A stretch of 50,081 bases of DNA from Thermoplasmata archaeon (GTDB lineage: Archaea; Thermoplasmatota; Thermoplasmata; Lutacidiplasmatales; SKW197), in assembly GCA_038874435.1 (NCBI GenBank), contig JAVZCK010000014.1, positions 1 to 50,081 on the forward strand, given 5' to 3'. A program made the position numbers and the translations under genes. This document shows positions 1 to 7,506 of this stretch, piece after piece (the stretch's first letter is position 1; each line of letters begins with the position of its first letter). The notes under the pieces are model-generated. The model made no database searches, was not told where the DNA came from, and saw only the letters and a program-made list of their open reading frames with translations.

Positions 1-276
1 GCGGCTAGCAGAAATTCTGTCCTTATTTTCTCAGTTACAATGGCTCCATACGACGCTGCCCAGCAGAGCACTATTCGCAGTATTGCAAGCCGAGAAGTAC
101 ATCAGGAGAATGCTCCTACCAGAAAACCGAGAAACGAGTTCAACCTAAAAGATGGCGATGCGATTCTTGTGGAGGCACTGAGCGAACATCGAGAATTTAT
201 AAAGTCCCAGATTTCTGGTTACAAAGTGCTTGGTGTGAGTGCTCACTTCCCAAAAAAATTCAAGAAGGGATTTCCT
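1..276 (+). repeat. Direct repeat, copy 1 (partner at 1804-2079)
   Basis: Bases 1-276 match 1804-2079 at a constant offset of 1803 with a single difference (A at 186, G at 1989). From base 277 the two genes suddenly diverge to roughly 80 percent identity by eye. The copy may extend left of the window. The sharp boundary suggests recent gene conversion between tandem paralogues. Confidence 0.95.
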
Positions 277-606
277 GAGGGTACTGAGATAGACTGTGTT
301 TGGATAACGGATACATCGGGGTATGAAAAAGCAATCTCCTCGAGAAGAATGGAGTTCGAGGTAAGCCAGGAAATAATTTCGTTTATCAAAACCAATCGTG
401 AGAAAGCCCTAGTGTACATTGATGCAATTCCTGCGTTTCTCATTACAAACGAATTCCTCAGTGTGTTGAAGTTCATCAAGGACATTGTGGATATTGCACA
501 TGAACATAATGCAAAAGTGGTGTTCGAAGTGCCACCAGAACTTTTCAAACCATCTGAAAAAGCAATGGTCGAGCGTAGAATGGATGTGGTGTTCTCTACA
601 GAATGA
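1..606 (+). CDS. DUF835 domain protein, 3' part only (5' end outside window)
   Basis: The reading frame is open from base 1, and its first residues (AASRNSVLIFSVTM) match residues 382-395 of the next gene. This is therefore the tail of a longer gene, not a protein starting at the ATG at 40. The visible part holds the end of one DUF835-like unit and one complete DUF835 domain with its typical core (ALVYIDAIPAFLITNEF, then an amphipathic helix). DUF835 is a family of unknown function, common in Thermoplasmatota and Thermococcales and often fused to sensor or membrane domains. By analogy with the neighbour at 661, the missing N-terminus may be a multi-pass membrane sensor; that is inference. The protein ends in DVVFSTE and stops at 604-606. 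Confidence 0.8.
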   Translation, partial: AASRNSVLIFSVTMAPYDAAQQSTIRSIASREVHQENAPTRKPRNEFNLKDGDAILVEALSEHREFIKSQISGYKVLGVSAHFPKKFKKGFPEGTEIDCVWITDTSGYEKAISSRRMEFEVSQEIISFIKTNREKALVYIDAIPAFLITNEFLSVLKFIKDIVDIAHEHNAKVVFEVPPELFKPSEKAMVERRMDVVFSTE

Positions 607-630
607 GAATTTAAAACAGAATCAATAACT

Positions 631-639
631 TTTAATTAT
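631..639 (+). promoter_or_regulatory. TATA-like box for the 661 gene
   Basis: TTTAATTAT is centred about 26 bases upstream of the ATG at 661, and no ribosome site lies between them. This is the spacing expected for a leaderless archaeal mRNA. Confidence 0.5.
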
Positions 640-660
640 CCGGAGTTATCTACCAACATA

Positions 661-2409
661 ATGGAATTCAATCCGTACGCAATCCCTCCAATTCTTTCGA
701 TGGTAATCCACATATTCCTCCTGATCTATCTTATGGTTTACACTAAATCTAGAAATATAAAGAAGGCATTTGCACCCTTGTTTTTCTCGGTTGCAGTGTG
801 GGCAGGTGCAGAATCAGTGATGCGATGGTTCGTGGTTACTGAAGAAAATTACAGAACGCTTTGGTGCTACCCATATGCCCTGCTCATGGCAAAAATTATG
901 GCTCTTGGTGTGCTTGCTATTTCACTTTCAGGTGCCTACATTTCATTTATGTATCCATTGCCAAGAATTACCAAAAAGGAGGAAAAAGTGTTGAGATACA
1001 CATTCATCATTTCTTTTATGATATATATTCCAATTGTCTTGTTCACAGATGCCATGGTCGAGGACGTGCTATATTACTGGGCTGGCTATGGCACTGATTT
1101 TGGTGACCTCTTGCTGTACATCCTCCCAATCATGGTAGTTTTCCTTGCTGTCGTATTTTACAATTTTTCTTCTTCCTACATTCACGCAAAAACAAAGATT
1201 GAGAAGAAACAGATTCAGCTTATGGCAGTCGGTGCCGCACTATTTGTGTTTCCTGGGATTATTACTGGCATGCTTCCCCAGTATATGCCCAACAAACAGT
1301 TTATTGTTGCTGGTGTGCCCGCAGGCAATTTCTACATAATCTTCCTTGACATCTTCCTGCTTTATGGAGCTGCAAAATACAAATTGTTCACAGTTGAGGC
1401 AGTTGTGGAAAATGGTGTCAAGGATATGCCAATGCCAGAAACTGCGAAAACCATAGAGCCAGGCGATGTAGTGCTCGTTGTTTCACCAGATGGAAGAAAA
1501 GGGTTCGAGACCTTCAGATACCTTGCAAGCAAGATGCCAGGGCTCTGTATAACCACGAAACATCCTAAAACTGTCCGTTCTGAATTTCAATTTACTAAAC
1601 TGCCAGTAATTTGGATTTCTGAAATCACAACAAAGGAGAATGCAATTGAACCCACAAAGCTAGAATTTGAGATTTCCTATCACATCTATTCGTTCCTGCG
1701 CGAGGGAGAAAAACGGGTAGTTTACATTGACGACATTGATTACATCACCGCAGTCAACGGTTTCAAGAACATGCACGATTTCCTCAAATCTGTGGCTGAT
1801 GATGCGGCTAGCAGAAATTCTGTCCTTATTTTCTCAGTTACAATGGCTCCATACGACGCTGCCCAGCAGAGCACTATTCGCAGTATTGCAAGCCGAGAAG
1901 TACATCAGGAGAATGCTCCTACCAGAAAACCGAGAAACGAGTTCAACCTAAAAGATGGCGATGCGATTCTTGTGGAGGCACTGAGCGAGCATCGAGAATT
2001 TATAAAGTCCCAGATTTCTGGTTACAAAGTGCTTGGTGTGAGTGCTCACTTCCCAAAAAAATTCAAGAAGGGATTTCCTAATGGCACAGAGGTGGATTGT
2101 ATCTGGATTACCGATACTTCTGGCTATGAAAAAGCAATCTCATCGAGAAGAATGGAATTCGAGGCAATCCAGGAAATAATTTCGTTTATTAAAAACAATG
2201 GAGATAAGGCACTTGTGTACATTGATGCAATTCCTGCGTTTCTCATTACAAACGAATTCCTAAGTGTGTTGAAATTCATTAAGGACATAGTGGATATTGC
2301 ACATGAGTATAATGCAAAGATTGTGTTTGAGATTCCACCGGAACTTTTCAAGCCGGCGGAAAAATCACTAATTGAACGCAGAATGGATGTGGTGTTTCTT
2401 CAGTATTAA
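661..2409 (+). CDS. Seven-transmembrane protein with two tandem DUF835 domains
   Basis: Residues 1-240 contain about seven hydrophobic segments (near 8-28, 37-55, 77-97, 111-130, 148-168, 186-206 and 218-238). They resemble the N-terminal seven-TM sensor region of some archaeal histidine kinases. Two cytoplasmic DUF835 units follow (about 260-395 and 410-570), with cores RVVYIDDIDYITAVNGF and ALVYIDAIPAFLITNEF. No kinase or other catalytic motif is seen. A membrane sensor passing a signal through DUF835 is plausible but inferred. The upstream gene is a paralogue sharing 276 nearly identical bases. The ATG at 661 lies 26 bases after a TATA-like box. The gene ends nine bases before the convergent hypC gene. 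Confidence 0.85.
   Translation: MEFNPYAIPPILSMVIHIFLLIYLMVYTKSRNIKKAFAPLFFSVAVWAGAESVMRWFVVTEENYRTLWCYPYALLMAKIMALGVLAISLSGAYISFMYPLPRITKKEEKVLRYTFIISFMIYIPIVLFTDAMVEDVLYYWAGYGTDFGDLLLYILPIMVVFLAVVFYNFSSSYIHAKTKIEKKQIQLMAVGAALFVFPGIITGMLPQYMPNKQFIVAGVPAGNFYIIFLDIFLLYGAAKYKLFTVEAVVENGVKDMPMPETAKTIEPGDVVLVVSPDGRKGFETFRYLASKMPGLCITTKHPKTVRSEFQFTKLPVIWISEITTKENAIEPTKLEFEISYHIYSFLREGEKRVVYIDDIDYITAVNGFKNMHDFLKSVADDAASRNSVLIFSVTMAPYDAAQQSTIRSIASREVHQENAPTRKPRNEFNLKDGDAILVEALSEHREFIKSQISGYKVLGVSAHFPKKFKKGFPNGTEVDCIWITDTSGYEKAISSRRMEFEAIQEIISFIKNNGDKALVYIDAIPAFLITNEFLSVLKFIKDIVDIAHEYNAKIVFEIPPELFKPAEKSLIERRMDVVFLQY
1804..2079 (+). repeat. Direct repeat, copy 2 (partner at 1-276)
   Basis: Matches bases 1-276 at 275 of 276 positions. 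It lies inside the 661-2409 gene and covers the end of the first DUF835 unit and the start of the second. Confidence 0.95.
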
Positions 2410-2417
2410 AACAAAAA

Positions 2418-2630
2418 CTAATTGGACAAAATCTCTTCCCAAAGTTTAAGTGTCTCCTCTGCGGTTTCTCGGTCCATGACCTCAATTGCATACCCCGCAT
2501 GGACAATGACATAATCTCCGATTTTTGCATTTACAAGCGAGATGTCCACTTCCCTGAATACGCCGCCAAAATCCACCTTCGCCTTTTTCCCGTGAATCTC
2601 AAGCACCTTTGCAGGTACTGCTAGACACAT
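2418..2630 (-). CDS. hypC: HypC-type hydrogenase maturation chaperone
   Basis: This 70-residue protein starts MCLAVPAKVLEI, the diagnostic N-terminus of the HypC/HybG/HupF family. In that family Cys2 binds HypD and the Fe(CN)2CO precursor during [NiFe]-hydrogenase cofactor assembly. It has the usual length and beta-barrel-like pattern (KVDFGGVFREVDISL, then IGDYVIVHAGYAIE). The start codon lies directly after the stop of the upstream zinc-ribbon gene, with AGGTGTG as ribosome site, so it is the last gene of the 6708-2418 operon. No hypD, hypE, hypF or hydrogenase gene is in the window, so its placement after a membrane-stress-like operon is odd. Family assignment is secure; the partner system is unknown. 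Confidence 0.93.
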   Translation of the reverse strand: MCLAVPAKVLEIHGKKAKVDFGGVFREVDISLVNAKIGDYVIVHAGYAIEVMDRETAEETLKLWEEILSN

Positions 2631-3221
2631 TTACACACCTGGATAATACCTGTTCTGGTAATAATAGACAGGGAAATATATCAGTTTTGTGTTGTTGACA
2701 CGAAGATCATAGCGGATATCCTGCAATACACCTGGTTTTTCAGCTTCGTAGGTGAGAATGAGAAAGTCAGCAAGCTTCATTGCTTCTGCTTCTCCAATTT
2801 TCACTGCCAATTTAGGCACATTCTTATCCACCTTCAAAGCTACATTTGCCCTCGGAGGAGTAAACGTGAGCAAGTTTGACCAGTATTTGAATTCTTCAGG
2901 CGAGAATTCGATTGCAGGCACATAAATAAAGATGTTGCCAGAGCTTCCACCACCCGCGAGCAGATTTGCAAGTTTTACAAGGGCTCCTCCAGCCACCTGC
3001 ATATGATGAATTGTTACTGTAGTATAAAGCCGCCAGAATGGCATGTAATATCTCTCGCCTTGATAACTCTGTGCAAACTCCCAGAATTCATAATCGATTA
3101 TCTTGAGTTCTGGCTCTCTCACATGCATTGCCCCACAATGCTCACAGAGGAAGACTGTGTCTGTTGCCTTAGAATAAAATGGATTCTGACACTTTGGACA
3201 TTTAATATGGACAACTTTCAT
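2631..3221 (-). CDS. Zinc-ribbon protein, third paralogue of the SPFH operon
   Basis: The 196-residue protein opens with a zinc ribbon, CPKC at about 8-11 and CEHC at about 27-30. A domain follows with the motif MPFWRLYTTVTI. The same PFWRL-type motif occurs in the neighbour at 3218, where it reads LPFWRLNARAAG, and a related PVYMF occurs in the gene at 4235. There is no clear membrane segment, and the C-terminus (LIYFPVYYYQNRYYPGV) matches the tyrosine-rich LVYYPVWLVRYKYQ motif of the paralogues, so this copy lacks their two C-terminal TM helices. It overlaps the upstream gene by four bases (ATGA). Function is unknown; a role with the SPFH protein is inferred from the operon. Confidence 0.75.
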   Translation of the reverse strand: MKVVHIKCPKCQNPFYSKATDTVFLCEHCGAMHVREPELKIIDYEFWEFAQSYQGERYYMPFWRLYTTVTIHHMQVAGGALVKLANLLAGGGSSGNIFIYVPAIEFSPEEFKYWSNLLTFTPPRANVALKVDKNVPKLAVKIGEAEAMKLADFLILTYEAEKPGVLQDIRYDLRVNNTKLIYFPVYYYQNRYYPGV

Positions 3222-4225
3222 ATTTTCAATCCTCCCATAGCTGAAGAAATTTCACCAGCTTTCTTCAAACTGAAACCCTTGTATTTGGCCTCAATATCTC
3301 CTTCAACAACTTCACTACCGTGGCGGAAGAAAAGGTAACTAGCGATGAGCAAGACCACACCACCAACAATCGCAAGAATTCCTAGCTCATCTGAGATTCC
3401 CGTAAGTGCCAGATATACACCTGCTGCAGCTGCAAGTCCACCACCTACTGAGCCACCAGTCATTATCAAACTCTGATAAAGTGGGTCGCCAGGTGCTCTA
3501 CCTGCAATCACCTTTCCAAGCACCCCATCAATTGTTGCAAAGTAGACTCTCTCTTGGTACTTATACCTCACAAGCCAGACAGGGTAATAGACAAGCATGA
3601 ACTGCCTTGGAATCACATGAATTTTCTGGAATGTGATGTGCTGCACATTTGCACTCTGCAATGCCATCTGCTGCACATTTTGGATTCCCATGTTCAGGGC
3701 ATCTGTTTTAGATGTAGTCACCTCAAATGTAGGCACCTCAGTAACATTTGCAGGGATCACCTGTCCATACAAGTTCCGGAGTCGCTTCACGCCAATGTCG
3801 CCAGGGTCACAAGCGAGATAGGTCCAGTCAAAATCCCTGAATACCATCCGCTCCATGTACTCCCTTTCCACACCTGCGGGTCTCCCTTGACTATCATACT
3901 TCTGTCTCTCTCTATATCCACAAACCCATCCAGCAGCTCTTGCATTTAGGCGCCAGAAGGGGAGATAAAGTGGGAAAATTTCAGTTATAGCTCCTGCTGT
4001 TTTGAGGTCCCTTGCTTTCAACCCCTTCCGGAACCATTCCTGAACAAGCCAAATCGCCTTGTTTCTATCCACCATGTTAGCAAACATTATCGTGTGGATA
4101 CCTTCATCACCCTCAAGCCAGATAAGAGCATTGCAATAGTTGCATGAAACTGACTTTGCACCTTCCTCAACCTTCAGTGCACCACCACAAGAAGGACATG
4201 AGATTCCCAGTGAAATGTCACCCAT
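3218..4225 (-). CDS. Zinc-ribbon membrane protein, YdjG-like
   Basis: The 335-residue protein begins with a four-Cys zinc ribbon (CPSCG and CNYC, residues 10-31). A soluble domain with LPFWRLNARAAG and LVYYPVWLVRYKYQ motifs follows. Two adjacent TM helices lie near residues 258-303, and a short charged tail ends the protein. This layout, next to an SPFH/zinc-ribbon gene, resembles B. subtilis YdjG, a TFIIB-type zinc-ribbon membrane protein in the ydjFGHI operon; that equivalence is inference, without alignment. The ribosome site GAGGTGA lies five bases before the ATG at 4225. It follows the 4235 gene after nine bases and overlaps the next gene by four, so translation is probably coupled. Confidence 0.75.
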   Translation of the reverse strand: MGDISLGISCPSCGGALKVEEGAKSVSCNYCNALIWLEGDEGIHTIMFANMVDRNKAIWLVQEWFRKGLKARDLKTAGAITEIFPLYLPFWRLNARAAGWVCGYRERQKYDSQGRPAGVEREYMERMVFRDFDWTYLACDPGDIGVKRLRNLYGQVIPANVTEVPTFEVTTSKTDALNMGIQNVQQMALQSANVQHITFQKIHVIPRQFMLVYYPVWLVRYKYQERVYFATIDGVLGKVIAGRAPGDPLYQSLIMTGGSVGGGLAAAAGVYLALTGISDELGILAIVGGVVLLIASYLFFRHGSEVVEGDIEAKYKGFSLKKAGEISSAMGGLKI

Positions 4226-4234
4226 TTTTTCACC

Positions 4235-4981
4235 TCACCATTTCTTCGCTACAAGGTAACCAGTACCAAAAATAACTGGCACTGTGATTCCCATCGCAAT
4301 CAACCCGACCATCAAGTTCCACCATGCAACCAGGCCATAGATTGCATAGAGAACAAATCCTGCAACTGCAACCACCATGTATGGCGCACTGCCTCTGGTT
4401 GGAAAACGATCTGCAAAAACTTCTCCCGATGAGGCATCAATCACCACATTGTAGATCTGGCCCTGATAGTTATACTCCATGTACCATATTGGGAAATAAA
4501 CAAGCGCCTGTTCCTTTGGTTTTCCGGGTAATGAGTTGAAGTAAGCAAGCATGTCAAGCTCTGGCTGAATTACCTGAATGTGTTGAGGAATTTTATAGTG
4601 CTGGTCAAAAATTTTTATATCTCCTGGTGGAATTTTTAAACTGTGCATACCCGGTAAACTAGTGGATTTTGCTGGCTCAACATAGACCACTTCTCTTCCA
4701 TCCACATCTCTCTTGAACATGTAGACAGGGAAATACTGTGGTATGGCTTTAAATATTTTCGCCTCCTTATCAAGATTCTTTGCCATCACTGAACCAGCAG
4801 CCCAGCGTCTAAATACACCCGTGGCAGAAGTTTCGTCAAGCTTGAAATCAAGTATGTAGAAGAACCCAGCACCACTCTTGTCAATGTACATTTGAGAGTC
4901 ACAATATGTACATTTCACGAATTTAGCACCGGGCTCAATCTCAACTGGGGCACCACATTTAGTACATTTTATAGTTGCCAT
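4235..4981 (-). CDS. Zinc-ribbon membrane protein, paralogue of the 3218 gene
   Basis: The 248-residue protein has an N-terminal zinc ribbon (CTKCG at 6-10, CTYC at about 24-27). A middle domain carries the family motif ALVYFPIWYMEYNYQ and the turn DASSGEVFADRFP, matching the DGVLGKVIAGRAP turn of the neighbour. Two C-terminal TM helices occupy about residues 195-245. The gene lies 12 bases after the SPFH gene and 9 before the next zinc-ribbon gene. Shared motifs show that the three zinc-ribbon genes arose by duplication. It is probably a membrane protein with a cytosolic zinc ribbon; its activity is unknown. Confidence 0.75.
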   Translation of the reverse strand: MATIKCTKCGAPVEIEPGAKFVKCTYCDSQMYIDKSGAGFFYILDFKLDETSATGVFRRWAAGSVMAKNLDKEAKIFKAIPQYFPVYMFKRDVDGREVVYVEPAKSTSLPGMHSLKIPPGDIKIFDQHYKIPQHIQVIQPELDMLAYFNSLPGKPKEQALVYFPIWYMEYNYQGQIYNVVIDASSGEVFADRFPTRGSAPYMVVAVAGFVLYAIYGLVAWWNLMVGLIAMGITVPVIFGTGYLVAKKW

Positions 4982-4993
4982 AGGCCCATCCCC

Positions 4994-6178
4994 TTACTGC
5001 AATTTTTCGCCACAATTTGCGCAGAATTTAGCACCAGGTTGATTCTCTGCACTACACTTTGGGCACTTTACTGTAGCTTTCACTGGCTGGCCACAATTCG
5101 GACAGAATTTAGCGTTTGCACTTACTTCTGCCTTACAGTTAGGACAGTTTAGGGTCTCCTCCTGTTTTGCACCGCAACTCGGACAGAATTTAGCGCCTGG
5201 TGGAACATTGGCACCACATTTAATGCATGGTTTGCCTTGGGGCTGTGGAGTCTGTGCAGGCGTTGCCTGTCCTGGTGGTGGCTGTTGCATGCTCTGTGCC
5301 ATCGTGCCCATCATTACATAACCTGCACCGAATCCGGCACCAACGCCAACACCTGCCCCTGCGGCACCCCCTGATGGGTTCTGAGCTGCATCTCGCATTG
5401 CTTGTCCTGTCTGGTACTGCATGTAATTTACACCTAGCACTTGCATGCTCGCTCTAGCATCCACCGCTTTTTGCACTTCTTCGGGGAGATTTATATAGAG
5501 TCCAGATACCTTATTAATCTCTACACCATACATTCCAAAGTGGTCCTTTGACTTTTCCAGCACAACGTGTTCAATTGTGGTGAGGTTAGCGGCAAGGTCT
5601 GTCACACCCATTCCCTTCTCCTTCAGATGTCCAAGAGCATCGTAAACCAGCACAACCATCTGCTCCTTGATTCTCTCTTCAACCTCAGCACTCGTCTGGT
5701 AGTTGAGCGTGCCCACAAACTGATTTATGAAGTTTGCAGGGTCGTTCACTCTGTATCTGAACTCACCAAAGACCCTTAGGTTAACGAAGCCAAATTCCTT
5801 ATCTCTAAACTGGTATGGTTGTTTGCTTCCAAATTTGCCATCAAAAACCTTTTTCTGGATATAAAAAACTTCCGCCTGTTGTTTTACCCCAGACAATGCT
5901 TGAATCAAGCCGCCAAGAATCGGAGCATTCTGGCTTGTTAAGGCATACCTGTCAGGCCTATCTATGTATGCGAGAACTTTGCCATCTCTGTAAAATACGG
6001 CAATTTCATCTTCACGGACAACAATGTTGTCGTTCATCCTTATGTTTCGTGGCACCTTCCACATTATAACATTACGTTTGTAAACATCATCCCAGGCAAT
6101 TGTCATTGCCCCAACTAAACCCTCTTTATTTGTTGCAGTCACATCACTTCTTTTGTTTCCACCGAACAGAAAAACCAT
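4994..6178 (-). CDS. SPFH (band 7) protein with three C-terminal zinc ribbons, YdjI-like
   Basis: Residues 1-265 form an SPFH/band-7-like domain of the type found in bacterial YdjI (sometimes called virion-core-like). Motifs include VIMWKVPRNIRMNDNIVVRE and the VNLRVFGEFRYRVNDP strand. A Gly/Ala-rich stretch (about 277-295) and a Pro/Gln linker follow. Three double-CxxC ribbons then occupy about residues 318-394: CIKCG/CPSCG, CPNC/CPNCG and CPKC/CANCG. There is no TM segment, so it probably assembles on the cytosolic face of the membrane. The chosen start is the ATG at 6178, preceded at five bases by a perfect GGAGGTG site; a GTG at 6184 falls inside that site. In bacteria such proteins pair with PspA and zinc-ribbon membrane proteins, as the neighbours here suggest. 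Confidence 0.85.
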   Translation of the reverse strand: MVFLFGGNKRSDVTATNKEGLVGAMTIAWDDVYKRNVIMWKVPRNIRMNDNIVVREDEIAVFYRDGKVLAYIDRPDRYALTSQNAPILGGLIQALSGVKQQAEVFYIQKKVFDGKFGSKQPYQFRDKEFGFVNLRVFGEFRYRVNDPANFINQFVGTLNYQTSAEVEERIKEQMVVLVYDALGHLKEKGMGVTDLAANLTTIEHVVLEKSKDHFGMYGVEINKVSGLYINLPEEVQKAVDARASMQVLGVNYMQYQTGQAMRDAAQNPSGGAAGAGVGVGAGFGAGYVMMGTMAQSMQQPPPGQATPAQTPQPQGKPCIKCGANVPPGAKFCPSCGAKQEETLNCPNCKAEVSANAKFCPNCGQPVKATVKCPKCSAENQPGAKFCANCGEKLQ

Positions 6179-6180
6179 TT

Positions 6181-6708
6181 TCACACCTCCGTCCCAGTTA
6201 TGAACTTGATCCTCCGTTTGAAGGTTTGGTCAAAATTGTCAAGCATCTGCCTGATTTTTGATACGTTCTCGGGAATCTTTTCTGGTTGTGTGTTTACCAC
6301 TGTCTTTAGCGCATTTACCTCCTCCCTAATTCCCTCTATCAAAGTCACCATGGAATAGTCAAATTCATAGAGCTTGTTCAATTCTTCCTCCTTTATTTGA
6401 AGTGCTGGAGAAATTCCAGAGTAGCCCTGTTCTGCATGCCTTAAATCTCCCTCTATCTTTTGGAACTGTGCACTTAAACTGCCAATCTTTTCTAGATGCT
6501 TGGTTTCATAGTTTTCCACAAGCACTCTTCTGCAACCCTCCACATCCTGTCTTGCTTGCTTCAACTTATCTGCGAGCTGGATGCGCAGAAGGTTATCTGC
6601 AATTCGTATGTCTTCCCTCCTTCGATATCCTGCGTAGCCAGGTATCAGAAGTTGGATTTTCTTCAGAATCCCTCTATCTTCCTCAACCTTTTCTCTTATG
6701 TCTACCAT
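6181..6708 (-). CDS. Coiled-coil protein, first gene of the SPFH/zinc-ribbon operon
   Basis: The 175-residue protein is almost entirely helical and charged, without Cys or membrane segments. A near-N-terminal patch (GYAGYRRREDIRIADNLLR) is followed by heptad-like coiled coil (LKQARQDVEGCRRVL and later). The position, directly before an SPFH/zinc-ribbon gene, is where bacteria place PspA-type coiled-coil proteins. Direct homology to PspA cannot be claimed by eye. The ATG at 6708 is preferred over the one at 6738, because the TATA-like box at 6738-6746 overlaps the latter. The stop codon lies two bases before the SPFH start. Confidence 0.75.
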   Translation of the reverse strand: MVDIREKVEEDRGILKKIQLLIPGYAGYRRREDIRIADNLLRIQLADKLKQARQDVEGCRRVLVENYETKHLEKIGSLSAQFQKIEGDLRHAEQGYSGISPALQIKEEELNKLYEFDYSMVTLIEGIREEVNALKTVVNTQPEKIPENVSKIRQMLDNFDQTFKRRIKFITGTEV

Positions 6709-6737
6709 GTTAATCCCGTTACTTTGTATAATGTTCA

Positions 6738-6746
6738 AGTATTAAA
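6738..6746 (-). promoter_or_regulatory. TATA-like box for the SPFH/zinc-ribbon operon
   Basis: On the minus strand this reads TTTAATACT, in an AT-rich tract. It would start transcription about ten bases before the ATG at 6708. It lies just outside the left end of the miniature element at 6761, so the insertion sits close upstream of this promoter. Confidence 0.4.
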
Positions 6747-6760
6747 TTTTTTGTGTATAG

Positions 6761-7262
6761 CAGTATCTCCGAAGAAGTTGGAAAAGCTAGATACTCACTA
6801 CTACCCAAAAAACCATTAGAAAGGGAATTGATGTGGACATACTACAGGGAAACCTACTGATTTTTTCCCGGCCTACACCCCTATGGCTCCTGTGCCATAG
6901 AAGTGGCCATCAACCCTTTCCCAGTGTATTTTCATTTCACTCTCTTACTTCATAGAGAGCGAGAAGAAATTCCTTGAATCTCACCTCCTTCTCTATATAG
7001 ATCTGCCCACTTGGCGCTGGTGCCGAAAGGCGTCACCTTACGAATATAGAATCCCCGTATGTTCCTGATAGTCAGTTCAGTTGCGGGTGTTATAGGTATT
7101 CGTTTCATGAGATATCTATAAGATATCTTAAATATTTAACACTTTCGGTGCATCGGTGGAATTTTGAATGACCCGTTTGAAAATTTATAAGAAAAATGTA
7201 TCAGGAGCTTTGCATACTGGCATCAATTTTTAAATTTTAGCCAGTATCTTTCGGAGATACTG
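6761..7262. mobile_element. Miniature inverted-repeat element (502 bp) with decayed DUF2080-like gene
   Basis: CAGTATCTCCGAA at 6761-6773 is repeated as its perfect reverse complement at 7250-7262 (13 of 13). ATAG occurs directly outside both ends (6757-6760 and 7263-7266), as expected for a 4-bp target-site duplication. The interior holds no transposase, only a broken minus-strand frame of about 55 codons resembling DUF2080, a small protein family encoded beside archaeal transposases. This looks like a non-autonomous remnant of an archaeal insertion sequence. It fills most of the 6709-7506 gap between genes. The parent family was not identified. Confidence 0.7.
6937..7108 (-). pseudogene. 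Decayed DUF2080-like transposon-associated protein
   Basis: From the ATG at 7108 the minus strand reads MKRIPITPATELTIRNIRGF and then YIRKVTPFGTSAK. The KVTPFGTSAK segment matches the conserved core of DUF2080 proteins (K-V-x-P-F-G-x-S), which accompany transposases in archaeal insertion sequences. After SAK this frame runs 18 codons to a stop at 6950. Shifting by one base there gives a more family-like end (GQIYIEKEVRFKEF, stopping at 6937). One frameshift near 7010 would explain this. The identification rests on a short motif seen by eye. Confidence 0.5.
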
Positions 7263-7506
7263 ATAGTGGTGGATACTCGCGCTACCCTATATCGTTTGTT
7301 GTTGTGTTCGTAAATTAAATATTCTATTACATTATCGCAATTTTTGCAGGTCTGAGATTTTTTTATGATTTTATAATGATAAAAAAAAGATGCACTTCTA
7401 ATTACTGGTAAATATTAATGTCTAAACTGTTGCTGCGGAAATGTATATATATCTCCTCATCCATATGGTTATACAGGTTTCCTTCATGGGAAAAGGAGGT
7501 AAAAAA

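Noticed and set aside
243-548. Minus-strand frame inside the DUF835 gene, repeated at 2124-2351
   Set aside because: Both are shadows of the duplicated coding sequence on the other strand.
6781-7287. Second, longer pair of ends for the miniature element (GATACTC...CTACCC at 6790-6806 and 7272-7287)
   Set aside because: These are imperfect direct matches and not symmetrical about the element; the 13-bp inverted ends with ATAG duplication explain it better.
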